This document shows positions 38,201 through 43,389 of a stretch of DNA of 64,000 bases, piece after piece (the stretch's first letter is position 1; each line of letters begins with the position of its first letter). This DNA comes from Elusimicrobiota bacterium (lineage in GTDB: Bacteria; Elusimicrobiota; Elusimicrobia; UBA1565; UBA9628). The notes under the pieces are model-generated. The model was given only the letters and a program-made list of their open reading frames with translations, was not told the DNA's origin and ran no database searches. The stretch spans positions 1 to 64,000 of the forward strand of contig JACQAZ010000012.1 in the NCBI GenBank assembly GCA_016194705.1, written 5' to 3'. The position numbers were made by a program, and so were the translations under genes.

Positions 38201-38285
38201 GGCGCGCGCCATGCCGCTGACCCTTTCGACGGAAGGCGACCCCATGGAGTCGCTGGCCGCGCAATTTAGCCCGAAGAAAAAATAA
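29235..38285 (+). CDS. Giant Bat-operon fusion: BatD-like, two VWA, TPR, helical repeats and DUF58
   Basis: One frame of 3,016 codons. Approximate residues: 1-175 Ala/Glu/Pro linker; 180-200 hydrophobic; 202-245 Pro/Gln-rich; 250-370 beta domain like BatD; 391-415 membrane; 561-640 two membrane segments; 645-870 VWA with full MIDAS (DVSGSMDE, STAIGKA, FTDGESN), as BatA; 893-925 membrane; 970-1082 TPRs, as BatC; 1109-1144 nine KGDQ repeats; 1187-1280 membrane; 1293-1496 second VWA (LDNSLSM, VSDGD), as BatB; 1515-1585 membrane; 1590-2030 alpha-helical repeats; 2186-2348 and 2493-2655 a duplicated unknown domain; 2669-2714 membrane; 2736-3016 DUF58 (GEDLRDVDWKTSARQGELY). These parts are normally separate genes next to moxR. 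The start is uncertain: TTG 29235, the out-of-frame ATG 29185, or ATG 29763 (MVRRVAVTAALGLALAVTPA, also signal-like). Confidence 0.9.
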   Translation: MPRRRVVSRLAAELGEISSAGARRTAVLPALPTAAIPGISNTGRTELPGAGQAVVLEVPAAQAGLVATGGGIVPAASVPGARADTALRKAPLGSAESARELGQRTAGVEEAVSELERPDLSAEGAHAVGVRLEGSAQPAVSAEETALAVPRMSDFSYRHAPAKQKRGRGFLGKARGMVRRVAVTAALGLALAVTPALAAPQALPHGPPPVQQQQGPVLPQPAPPAQAPPVQAPPQGAPQDTTQAEQPAKQIGPVAASIAIQGEKMTVGDRFHIALTLSNSSDKPVEINGLRSSLDDAMPAPPQDIEIVDKSGPDSVTLGPGETRTIVYEAIAWGSGDISVGGPLVFTAQIGGQAVEMQAVLADGAIKVQTILTPDWKKIGFKDISGVLRQDVPLWAWLAAIPLLLALLVGAERLIRAQNRKLKLPLVRDSLLSSTRERIKTLGGQAGQTDAAFYAEYFSILSTFVVDSNGLPVKERDARKLIADLKAAKKLTSGQLKVAEDLAKGAEAARFGGRTTSADDRAAELSALSDLVENIAQSGKAKAAKPGLHGLTAPMTGLQFGNPWALLLLIPLAGYLGWRWMNRRQAASQAAYALPTLSALSPRKSFRQRFGWLTKGLRVAALSLILLGIADPQLGVRRETTITPSTDTELIIDVSGSMDESFRGGGGGPTKLQAAEDAMKAYINEQRRGTQNRVGLVTFSDDAYIDIHLTTDYDALIAHLKELKTISSTAIGKAILTATGQFLEANAYELNSQDDPRIIEVQRIIRTQGLGAALEYAKPYPDLMEKIVRPDRKKVVVLFTDGESNSGILPLDASEIAKKLGVRVYTVGIAPKGGTGTGYDEKTLTAVAQTTGAQFFRADDADRMREILLEISRLEKSPTKIVSAVSVRSYQQWFILLALLALGLELGLANTRLRVLSGFLMFTLPFGAQVANFDPAQTPPAIVQQVDAPAVPQGAPQGALPVTGVPADVAAANLLFNTGRYDEALKAYAQALQSHPDMPELYYNMGNAYLRLGDVERAKISYGKFMTLTKDPKLASKALYNMGNAALSQKDVEGAVDFYKEALRRDAGNDRAKWNLEVIKALQKEQQQQQSKDGKQGNQKQKGKQKGQKGDQKGDQKGDQKGDQKGDQKGDQKGDQKGDQKGDQKAQAKDGDKDKNGVDQLTDKLGDQEKKEGEAARKAIPRKGDRVWGLLGLPLLGTGTTALAFGSAWMLWALAFGLPLIAGLIAYGIHKKISAAKQLSPGSAPSGFSSWWGKSAFLRKSALILLAAGALGLASADPKSGYKDERLNFGGKDIEVVLDNSLSMLYAEDGRAERTKHELEQFITHMQGTDRVGLVVFAGSARTAAPISMDYGNFEYKLQRLQVESRGLKAGSDLAEAVRFAAQSFENVKQLEGRQRVIIVVSDGDIFNEELEAAVKAAQEHHVTVYTIGVGTTAGAKIKVPTEDGSGTEYVINEKTGQPAVTALVEEPLRQLASRTGGAYFRAGPESSMNRILEQVAQLQKGEKGDTIKSPRGIAAWFLWPALLLLLLEMLAPSKSVLKDERKQKARGVALFGLASLPLAGWALMLPFAVLFTAVVGLLLADYWSGGALRRRLMWGLQRRGRLVENGVLADAASLFSLRDTDGPKVSRFIAAWASAPEAGKKTLAREASLDAQLWRQKLSAAFLYGNAPETQEALLLAMAQAGQRHLEPMEPVILELLAARSRLPWLEHVDAARRLARLAAASFDSAKNESRAALSPLLSYPDAEVQEAVRQALGDRVPAPAARKGLRFNWRKALAAGLSTVMLASSLTWAGFSGYKTAEFFSERGKAAEFSMRTFYREDMFVFSDHYSDDRIAAQVLPALKRWHENPQAAGRDLERALDILAESPDPKADNVLEVILKHGDILPLSAKAEYKLLHTLVIRENDDVWRFMEDHLKQGVRNPRGVLLMQKMIAIAAAEGNEKTFQNIFHFLKSPNETIQHQASATIFASLTAKDNLSKFFDRLTAVQGRYAEDPELNLWVEDFVLQRLATAEAKDIDSAKARALIDKVLDAGSPWAAARAAALAAQAQQQAQQPKVGAAAAPGAAPQAQAQAQQPQIPPAYLIMALNFMREAEQSFIQNGQSVPGPLADMVKYAVNRTTTQLIKEGEAKFKDLHKKLIEAGVVLPDTENSYGGYEGYDEYEGYRGHMGFGRGYGGYSSTTQNYRELYKLQHLRDLGRVLAEVSQAAPADSAGVKPETLEYLERAASALKVMEPLGQASGMLDGGTVGEKAADEVNKILDQGASKLNAKGFLNALRAKTLAPSNGVDSGAARFFETYSFENIEGLRAVLREVAASGKGWDYSGSPKPLTLAEKQYIAKSLDDLSAIEARFYPDRAKPVATSNFWSSLATPGEESLAFARLSVGASANASDAEFQLRALKYLAAHAGKDANADELAEIVSQLAKALEKTPQAGAVLRELSRALGGRSFDDPLSQAVRKEVQRQAAALMSEASSSFGQLAQKLVDLKVKPSTYSDRPYKIMHLRTFLKAVEQEAAAVAGPNMSESAKTAAERARNLVPKLIELGTKAGVTPGDSPADLVADSVNEVLKEGWQLFDGSTFLEALRRANLEPSGTSTDINTGYYQQYSKESLEKILKHLKEVKASGNGWKTPDMTPKPLIDKEKDYLDRAIKNISDQIDNYPKAAPPAPSADKKKLHGIALVGLGALGPAVSWLGTAILIAAAAVAVYYVARALIRRSRAAAPPRMSPDPSAKSSAAVEERSRRVELSAKRIANSVAGGSFRSVFIGAGGTEFAESKPYAGEDLRDVDWKTSARQGELYAKKYELEKDMPLMLVVDLSRSAEFGTRGAAKRQVIEDAASVLALAAAHGNLRVGAMILSDKVEAYLPPQNGMNQAREIVRRIRDFEPKGDATDLRPAFALALKELHSRSMVAVVSDFIAPDFKSSLVALSARHDLRVIRVADPAETASLPKVGLVLVKDAETGETRYVDTSDSRFRTEHAALLARQEAARQAAFTAARAMPLTLSTEGDPMESLAAQFSPKKK
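32559..32666 (+). repeat. Nine tandem 12-bp units encoding KGDQ
   Basis: Nine consecutive 12-base units (type AAGGGCGACCAG with third-position variation) encode KGDQ nine times between the TPR region and a membrane pair of the Bat fusion. Synonymous differences between units suggest the repeat is not brand new. The encoded stretch is highly charged and probably a flexible linker on one side of the membrane. Repeat number may vary between strains. Confidence 0.9.
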
Positions 38286-38300
38286 AACAGAGGTAAGCTT

Positions 38301-39821
38301 ATGAAGAAGACTCTCTCGCAGACGATGATCGCCGCCGCGCTCCTGGGGCTGTTCGCGCATCCTGCGCGATCGGTGGACATGAGCGCCGAGCGCGCCGCTC
38401 CCGGCTTTCAGCTCAAGGTCATCACTTTGACCCCCAAGCTCCTGGAGGCCGTCAAACCCGGTGACGGGGTCACGGCCGATCCGCTGGCGGCCGCGCTGCG
38501 CGCGGCGCTCAGCGTCGACGGAGCGATACCCGAGGGGGCTCGGCTCGTCGTCGCCATTCCCTCGGTGGGCTCACGAGCCGAGGCGGCGGTCCCCAGGACC
38601 GAGGGACCCGCGGCCAGCGCGACTTTGGCCGTCGTGGAGAAGGCCGTCGAGGGCATGCCCGATCTCGTCAAGGCCGGCGGAGGGCAGGCTCACGCGGGCG
38701 GACAGACCCTGTCCGACGCCGTGACCGGAGGCAAGACCGTCTCGGGGACCGGCGACGTGTCGGCCGCGCCCGAACCTTCCGCGCCCGCGGTCCCTCTCAA
38801 GGAGGCCGTAGCCCAAGGCAAGGCCGTCGTCGACGGCATCAAGAAGGAGGTCGGCAAGGTGATCGTCGGCCAGGACAACATGATCCAGTCGATCATCATG
38901 GCCCTGATCGCGCGCCAGCACGTGCTCCTCGAAGGCTTGCCCGGCGTCGGCAAGACCGAGACCGCCAAAGCCTTCGCCGACGCGGTCCACGGCGCCTTCC
39001 AGCGCGTCCAGGGCACGCCCGATAAACTGCCTTCGGACATCTTGGGCGCCGAGATCCTGCAGGAGGACCCCGCCACCGGAAAGAAGGAGTTCCAGCTGGC
39101 GAAGGGACCGGTCTTCACGAACATACTGCTCGTCGACGAAATCAACCGCATGCCGCCCAAGGCCCAGGCCGCGCTGCTTGAGGCCATGGCCGAGGGCCGC
39201 GTGACCATCGGGCGGCAGACCCTCGACCTCATGCGCTTCACGGTGCTCGCGACCCAGAACCCCGTCGAGCAGGACGGGACCTACCGCCTGCCCGAGGCGC
39301 AGCTCGACCGCTTCATGTTCAAGGTGCTCGTGCCCCAGCCCTCGGCCTCCGAGCTCAAGGTCATCATGGAGCGCAACCGCTCCAAGGACTCGCGCCCAAC
39401 GGCCTCCAAGGTCACGAGCCTGACCGAGCTCGACAAGATCCGCAAGACCGCCGAGAGCATCCCGATGGATTCCCAAATCGAGGACTACATCGTGCGCATC
39501 GTGATGGCGGCCAAGGAGCACGACCACTTGAAGGGCAGCGTCGAGTACAGCGTCTACACCAGGGCCGCGATCTTCATGGCGCAGGCCGCCCGCATCCACG
39601 CGCTCATGAGCGGGCGCGACTGGGTCGGCCCGGACGACGTGCGCGCCGTGGCGCCTTTGGTGATGCGCCACCGCATCGTCCTCAATTATCAGGCCAACGG
39701 CACGACGCCGGACCAGATCATCGAGAAGATTCTCGACCTGGTCTCCCCGCCGCGGCCCACGACGCCGGCCCGCTCGCAGCTCAAGGCCTTCGGAGGCGCC
39801 GCGAGGACGCCGGCCAGATAG
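38301..39821 (+). CDS. moxR: MoxR family AAA+ ATPase with a signal peptide and long linker
   Basis: 506 residues. AGAGG at about 38289-38293 supports ATG 38301. Residues 1-24 look like a Sec signal peptide (MKKTLSQTMIAAALLGLFAH then PARS). Residues 25-185 are an Ala/Gly/Val-rich linker. The MoxR core starts near 186: VIVGQDNMIQSIIMALIA, Walker A EGLPGVGKTETAK, Walker B ILLVDEINRMP, sensor ATQNPVEQDGTYRLPEAQLD. MoxR proteins remodel partners together with VWA and DUF58 proteins, which are fused in the gene just upstream. A signal peptide on an ATP-dependent enzyme is anomalous; it may act as an uncleaved anchor with other topology. Normal MoxR is about 320-350 residues. Confidence 0.93.
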   Translation: MKKTLSQTMIAAALLGLFAHPARSVDMSAERAAPGFQLKVITLTPKLLEAVKPGDGVTADPLAAALRAALSVDGAIPEGARLVVAIPSVGSRAEAAVPRTEGPAASATLAVVEKAVEGMPDLVKAGGGQAHAGGQTLSDAVTGGKTVSGTGDVSAAPEPSAPAVPLKEAVAQGKAVVDGIKKEVGKVIVGQDNMIQSIIMALIARQHVLLEGLPGVGKTETAKAFADAVHGAFQRVQGTPDKLPSDILGAEILQEDPATGKKEFQLAKGPVFTNILLVDEINRMPPKAQAALLEAMAEGRVTIGRQTLDLMRFTVLATQNPVEQDGTYRLPEAQLDRFMFKVLVPQPSASELKVIMERNRSKDSRPTASKVTSLTELDKIRKTAESIPMDSQIEDYIVRIVMAAKEHDHLKGSVEYSVYTRAAIFMAQAARIHALMSGRDWVGPDDVRAVAPLVMRHRIVLNYQANGTTPDQIIEKILDLVSPPRPTTPARSQLKAFGGAARTPAR

Positions 39822-39848
39822 CGGCGCGCTCGTTTCAAGATCATAAGG

Positions 39849-39885
39849 CGAGGCCCTCCGCTGTCGCGGAGGGCCTCGTTTTTTT
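39849..39885 (+). terminator. Rho-independent terminator after moxR
   Basis: A perfect 13-base stem, CGAGGCCCTCCGC at 39849-39861 and its complement at 39866-39878, closes on a TGTC loop and is followed directly by seven T (39879-39885). It lies 28 bases behind the moxR stop and ends the Bat/MoxR transcript. Confidence 0.95.
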
Positions 39886-39898
39886 ATACGCTTTTCAC

Positions 39899-40426
39899 AT
39901 GAGGAATCTGTTCCTGCTCATCGTCTTCGCGGCCTCGGGCTATTTGGCCTACCAGAATTATCGGACGACCCATTTCGCGACGGACATCGTCTTCAGGGAC
40001 GTCCACGGCCGCGAACACGCCTTCGAGCCTCCCTGCAAGCCGGCGGTGATCGTGTTCTGGTCGAACCTTCCCAACAGGGAAAGCGGGCGCGCCTTGGAGG
40101 TGCTCGACATCGTGCGAAGCTATTATCCGGAGGACAAGGTCGACGCGATCGCGATCGACCTCGACCGCGCCTCGGAAGCCGACATCGAGGCCCAAGGCCG
40201 CCACGACGGGCGCAGGTCGACCATGGCGGTCCCGCAGACCGGCGATGACGCGACGCAGCTCAAGGCCCTGCGCCGTCGGTTCAAGGTCAGGGACCCCGGC
40301 GAGGACATCTGGGTCATCGGTTCCGACGCCTCCCTGCACTTCGTCGACGCCAGCGATCCGGCTCCCAATGCGGCGCGTCTCTTCGCGCTCGTCGACGCGT
40401 TCCTCAGGCCAGCCGCGAAGCCTTAG
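39899..40426 (+). CDS. Membrane-anchored thioredoxin-fold protein without CxxC
   Basis: 175 residues. An N-terminal hydrophobic segment (LFLLIVFAASGYLAYQNY) is an anchor or signal. PAVIVFWSNLPNRESGRALEVL near residue 50 matches the strand-helix of TlpA/thioredoxin proteins, but the redox CxxC is replaced by Asn-Leu-Pro-Asn, so a thiol redox role is unlikely. The rest has thioredoxin-like alternation (WVIGSDASLHFVDAS). A TATACG hexamer overlapping the terminator T-run lies eight bases before the ATG. It overlaps the convergent gene by four bases. Function unknown. Confidence 0.7.
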   Translation: MRNLFLLIVFAASGYLAYQNYRTTHFATDIVFRDVHGREHAFEPPCKPAVIVFWSNLPNRESGRALEVLDIVRSYYPEDKVDAIAIDLDRASEADIEAQGRHDGRRSTMAVPQTGDDATQLKALRRRFKVRDPGEDIWVIGSDASLHFVDASDPAPNAARLFALVDAFLRPAAKP

Positions 40427-41970
40427 CGCGCCGGCCGGACCAGCTTGGCGCTCGCCCTCTTGGCGCCGACCTCCACGAGCCAGACGCTGCGCTCCGGATA
40501 GAAATCGGCCAGCCGCCGGTTCTCCTCGGGCGTGAGCTCGCGCGCCCACAAGAGGCGCGCGGCGTTCGTGTCGGCCTCGTTGTAGACCCACTCCTGGTGG
40601 AAGGAATGCCCGGGGCCGTAGCGGACCAGCACCAGGTGCTTCCCCCCAAACGCCTCGATGCGTGCCGCTTCCTCGTCGCGCGCGATGCTCCAAGCGCCTT
40701 TCTGCGCGACGGCATAGGCCCGCAGGCCGTCCCTATAGCCGAAGAAGGCTCCGATGCAAAACCAGAGCAGGACGGCGGCCGCAAGCGCCTTTCCGAGGGC
40801 CCTGTCGCGCAGGCGCCAGCCCCAAAGCCTTTTCAGCGCGAGCGCGATCAGAAGGAAGTAGAGGGAGCCCGCGGGCGCCGAGTAATACAGGCCGGTGGTG
40901 AAGCGGGTGAGAGTGGTCGCACCGAGGACGAAGAAGACCAGCGTCGCCACCAACTCCGCCGGCGCCGCCCCCAGCACGGCGGAGGCGAGCAGGAACTTCG
41001 ACGGCAGGGAAGTGAGCCAATGGGCGTCGAGGGCCGACCAGCGCAGCTTGACGGTCCTCAGATAGCCGGCCAAAGTGTCCTGGTCCTTGACCAAGTCGTG
41101 GCCGAAGACGTTCCAGTAGCCGTCCCATTCCTTGGTCCGGTAAGTCATGGGAGGCCGGCGCTTCTGCCAGATGAAGGGCGGCACGTCGTTGTAGGCCTTC
41201 TCGTAGGCGATGTAGGGCGAGGCCAGGACGCTGCCCGTTCCGCGGTAGTCGTAATAAGCGATGAAGCAGGCGCAGCCGGCCAGCACGGCGGCCAAAGGGA
41301 GCAGGGCTTTTTTGACGCCTCGCGGGTTTCCCGAGAGAAAGCTCCAGGCGAGAGCGGCGCTCAGCGGCACGGCGAAGACCAAGCCCTCGAATGGGCGCGA
41401 GTTGGCCAGCAGGGAGAGTCCCAGGCCGTACATTGCGCCGGCCAGGGGGCCCGGCTCATCTTGCAGGCGCTTCCAGGCCCCGAGAGTCAGGGCGCCGGCG
41501 AACAAGGCGACGCCGCCTCCCCAATAGCTCAAGCTCCACGCGAAGATCAAGGAATGCGCGGCCGCGTAAAGTCCGACCGCCAGCGCCCAGGGCGGCTCGA
41601 CGAAGGCCAGGAGCATCCAGCAGATCGCGGCCGCGGCCAAGACGACGCCCAAGAGCACGCCCGCGGCGGGATGGCCCGCCAGGAGCTTGCCCAGAGCCAG
41701 AAAAAGGCCCTGCGCGGGAGGCTTTCGCGACATCAAGGTGGGTAGGCTGATCAGATCGAACGACTCGAAATGCGGCCACAGCGGATGGGCCGGGTTGGTC
41801 AGCCGGCCGTGGACGAAGGTGTCGGCCGCGAAGAGGTAGCTGAACTCGTCGTGGATGACGGGATGCGGCGTCCCGTGGAGCGCGTAGGCGGCCAGGCCCG
41901 CAGCGGCCGGTATGCAGGCGACGAGCAGCACGGCCAGGGGCCGGGCGGCGATCGGGCTTTGCCGTGTCAC
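40423..41970 (-). CDS. Polytopic membrane protein, GT-C glycosyltransferase-like
   Basis: 515 residues from GTG 41970, two bases after the stop of the upstream transporter gene; the frame is open further upstream but there it is antisense-free shadow of that gene. About ten membrane segments. The first periplasmic loop carries HPVIHDEFSYLFAADTFVHG, an Asp-Glu pair typical of GT-C (GT39/ArnT-like) enzymes that use polyprenyl-phosphate sugars, followed by a soluble C-terminal region with GKHLVLVRYGPGHSFHQEWV. Probable role in envelope glycosylation; substrate unknown. Confidence 0.75.
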   Translation of the reverse strand: MTRQSPIAARPLAVLLVACIPAAAGLAAYALHGTPHPVIHDEFSYLFAADTFVHGRLTNPAHPLWPHFESFDLISLPTLMSRKPPAQGLFLALGKLLAGHPAAGVLLGVVLAAAAICWMLLAFVEPPWALAVGLYAAAHSLIFAWSLSYWGGGVALFAGALTLGAWKRLQDEPGPLAGAMYGLGLSLLANSRPFEGLVFAVPLSAALAWSFLSGNPRGVKKALLPLAAVLAGCACFIAYYDYRGTGSVLASPYIAYEKAYNDVPPFIWQKRRPPMTYRTKEWDGYWNVFGHDLVKDQDTLAGYLRTVKLRWSALDAHWLTSLPSKFLLASAVLGAAPAELVATLVFFVLGATTLTRFTTGLYYSAPAGSLYFLLIALALKRLWGWRLRDRALGKALAAAVLLWFCIGAFFGYRDGLRAYAVAQKGAWSIARDEEAARIEAFGGKHLVLVRYGPGHSFHQEWVYNEADTNAARLLWARELTPEENRRLADFYPERSVWLVEVGAKRASAKLVRPAR

Positions 41971-41972
41971 GC

Positions 41973-43346
41973 TCAGGGCAGGACCGGAGCGGCGTAGGAC
42001 AGAGTGCCGTTGAGGATCCAGACCAGGAGCAGCACGAGCGGCACGTGCACGGCGAACTGAAGGGCGGTGAAGCCGACGACGTCGCGGGCTTTGATGCCGA
42101 GTATTCCCAGCAGAGGCAGCATGAAGAAAGGATGGATCAAGTTGGGCAGGGCCTCGGCGGCATTGTAGGTCTGCACGACCCAGCCCAGGTGCACCTGCAG
42201 AGTCTTGGCGGCCTCGAGCAGATACGGCGCCTCGATGAGCCACTTGCCGCCGGCCGAGGGCACGAAGAGTCCCAGGACCGCCGAATAGGCGCCGACGAGA
42301 AGCGGGTAGGTCCGCTGCGTCGAGACCGAGATGAAGAAGTGCGCGAGCTGCGAGGCCAGGCCCGACTCGGTCAGCATCTTGAGGATCGCGGCGTAGAACG
42401 GGTACTGCACGAGGATGCCGGCCGTCGCCGGGACCGAAGCCGTCACCGCCTTGAGAAACGAGCGCGGCCTCCAGTGCAGGAGCAGCCCCAGGACCAGGAA
42501 GGCGAAGATGTAGTTGTTGAGCTCGAGGAGCTCGCCCGGGCCGCGGCTTGCGACCGTACGCCACAGATAGCCGAGCCCGCAGGCCGCGACCGCCACGGTC
42601 AATGCGGGGCTGTGCTCGAGCCACTCGCCGGGCTTGCGCGGCCTCTCGGACTTGAAGGACACGGGTTCGTAGGGCACCCCCATCGATTCCATCGTGAAGG
42701 CGAGCTCGGGCGGCGGGGCCGAGGCGTAGGCGACGGCAAGCGTCACCAGCAAAAGGCAGACCGTGACCACCGCGCTCTGCCAGAGCCCAAGAGTCTGCCC
42801 AAGAGGGATCACGCCGCTGATCTTCAGGAGCGCGGGCGGCAGCGAGCCCGATGCCGCCATGATGAGAGCCGCCGAGGAGGAAAGCCCCAAAGCCCAAACC
42901 GAGCCTAGACCCATGTAGGCCGCCGCCCCAAGAGCCCGATAATCCGCGTCCTTGACGCGGTGCGCGACCTCGCGGGCCAGGAATCCCGAGAAGATCAGGC
43001 TGAAGCTCCACGACGCCAGCGAGCTCAGCATCGAGAACAACGCCACGAAGGCGACGGCGGAGCGGCCGTCCTTGGGGATCGCGGCCAAGCGCTGGATGCC
43101 GCGGTAGACGGCCGGCGAGGTCGCGACCGCGTAGCCGCTGACCAGGACCATGGCCATCTGCAGGGTGAACTTCGTGAGGTCCCAGAAGCCCTGGCCGAAC
43201 CATTGCGCGGCCTGCAGCGGGGAGGCGCCGTTGCCCAGGCACGCGGCATAGACGATGAGCACGGCGGTCAGCGCCAGCACGAAGGCGTCGGGAAACCAGC
43301 GCTCAAACCAGTCGGAGAGCCGGACGCCGACGCGCGAGAGACCCAT
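41973..43346 (-). CDS. atoE: AtoE-family short-chain fatty acid transporter
   Basis: 457 residues with about twelve hydrophobic segments. Recognisable AtoE features: LSDWFERWFPDAFVLALTAV at the start, QAAQWFGQGFWDLTKFTLQM, ILVQYPFYAAILKMLTESGL, and LGLFVPSAGGKWLIEAPYLL near the C-terminus. AtoE proteins carry short-chain fatty acids across the inner membrane. No beta-oxidation or CoA-transferase genes accompany it here; it appears co-transcribed with the glycosyltransferase-like gene. Confidence 0.9.
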   Translation of the reverse strand: MGLSRVGVRLSDWFERWFPDAFVLALTAVLIVYAACLGNGASPLQAAQWFGQGFWDLTKFTLQMAMVLVSGYAVATSPAVYRGIQRLAAIPKDGRSAVAFVALFSMLSSLASWSFSLIFSGFLAREVAHRVKDADYRALGAAAYMGLGSVWALGLSSSAALIMAASGSLPPALLKISGVIPLGQTLGLWQSAVVTVCLLLVTLAVAYASAPPPELAFTMESMGVPYEPVSFKSERPRKPGEWLEHSPALTVAVAACGLGYLWRTVASRGPGELLELNNYIFAFLVLGLLLHWRPRSFLKAVTASVPATAGILVQYPFYAAILKMLTESGLASQLAHFFISVSTQRTYPLLVGAYSAVLGLFVPSAGGKWLIEAPYLLEAAKTLQVHLGWVVQTYNAAEALPNLIHPFFMLPLLGILGIKARDVVGFTALQFAVHVPLVLLLVWILNGTLSYAAPVLP

Positions 43347-43354
43347 GCGGGCTC

Positions 43355-43363
43355 ATCATATCA
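43355..43363 (-). promoter_or_regulatory. Extended -10 element before atoE
   Basis: On the minus strand TGATATGAT is an extended -10 (TGn plus TATGAT). Eight bases separate it from the atoE ATG at 43346, implying a leaderless or near-leaderless transcript. No -35 match was found. Confidence 0.4.
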
Positions 43364-43389
43364 AAGGAAGGGGGCGGCGGGACAGGCCG

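Noticed and set aside
38301..38860. MoxR start moved inward to remove the signal peptide
   Set aside because: AGAGG is well spaced for ATG 38301, and the upstream frame has normal codon use; no better initiation site was seen near the AAA+ core.
41971..43242. Extending the glycosyltransferase-like protein upstream to 939 residues
   Set aside because: The upstream part is the out-of-frame shadow of atoE. The GTG at 41970 immediately after the atoE stop gives a normal membrane-protein N-terminus.
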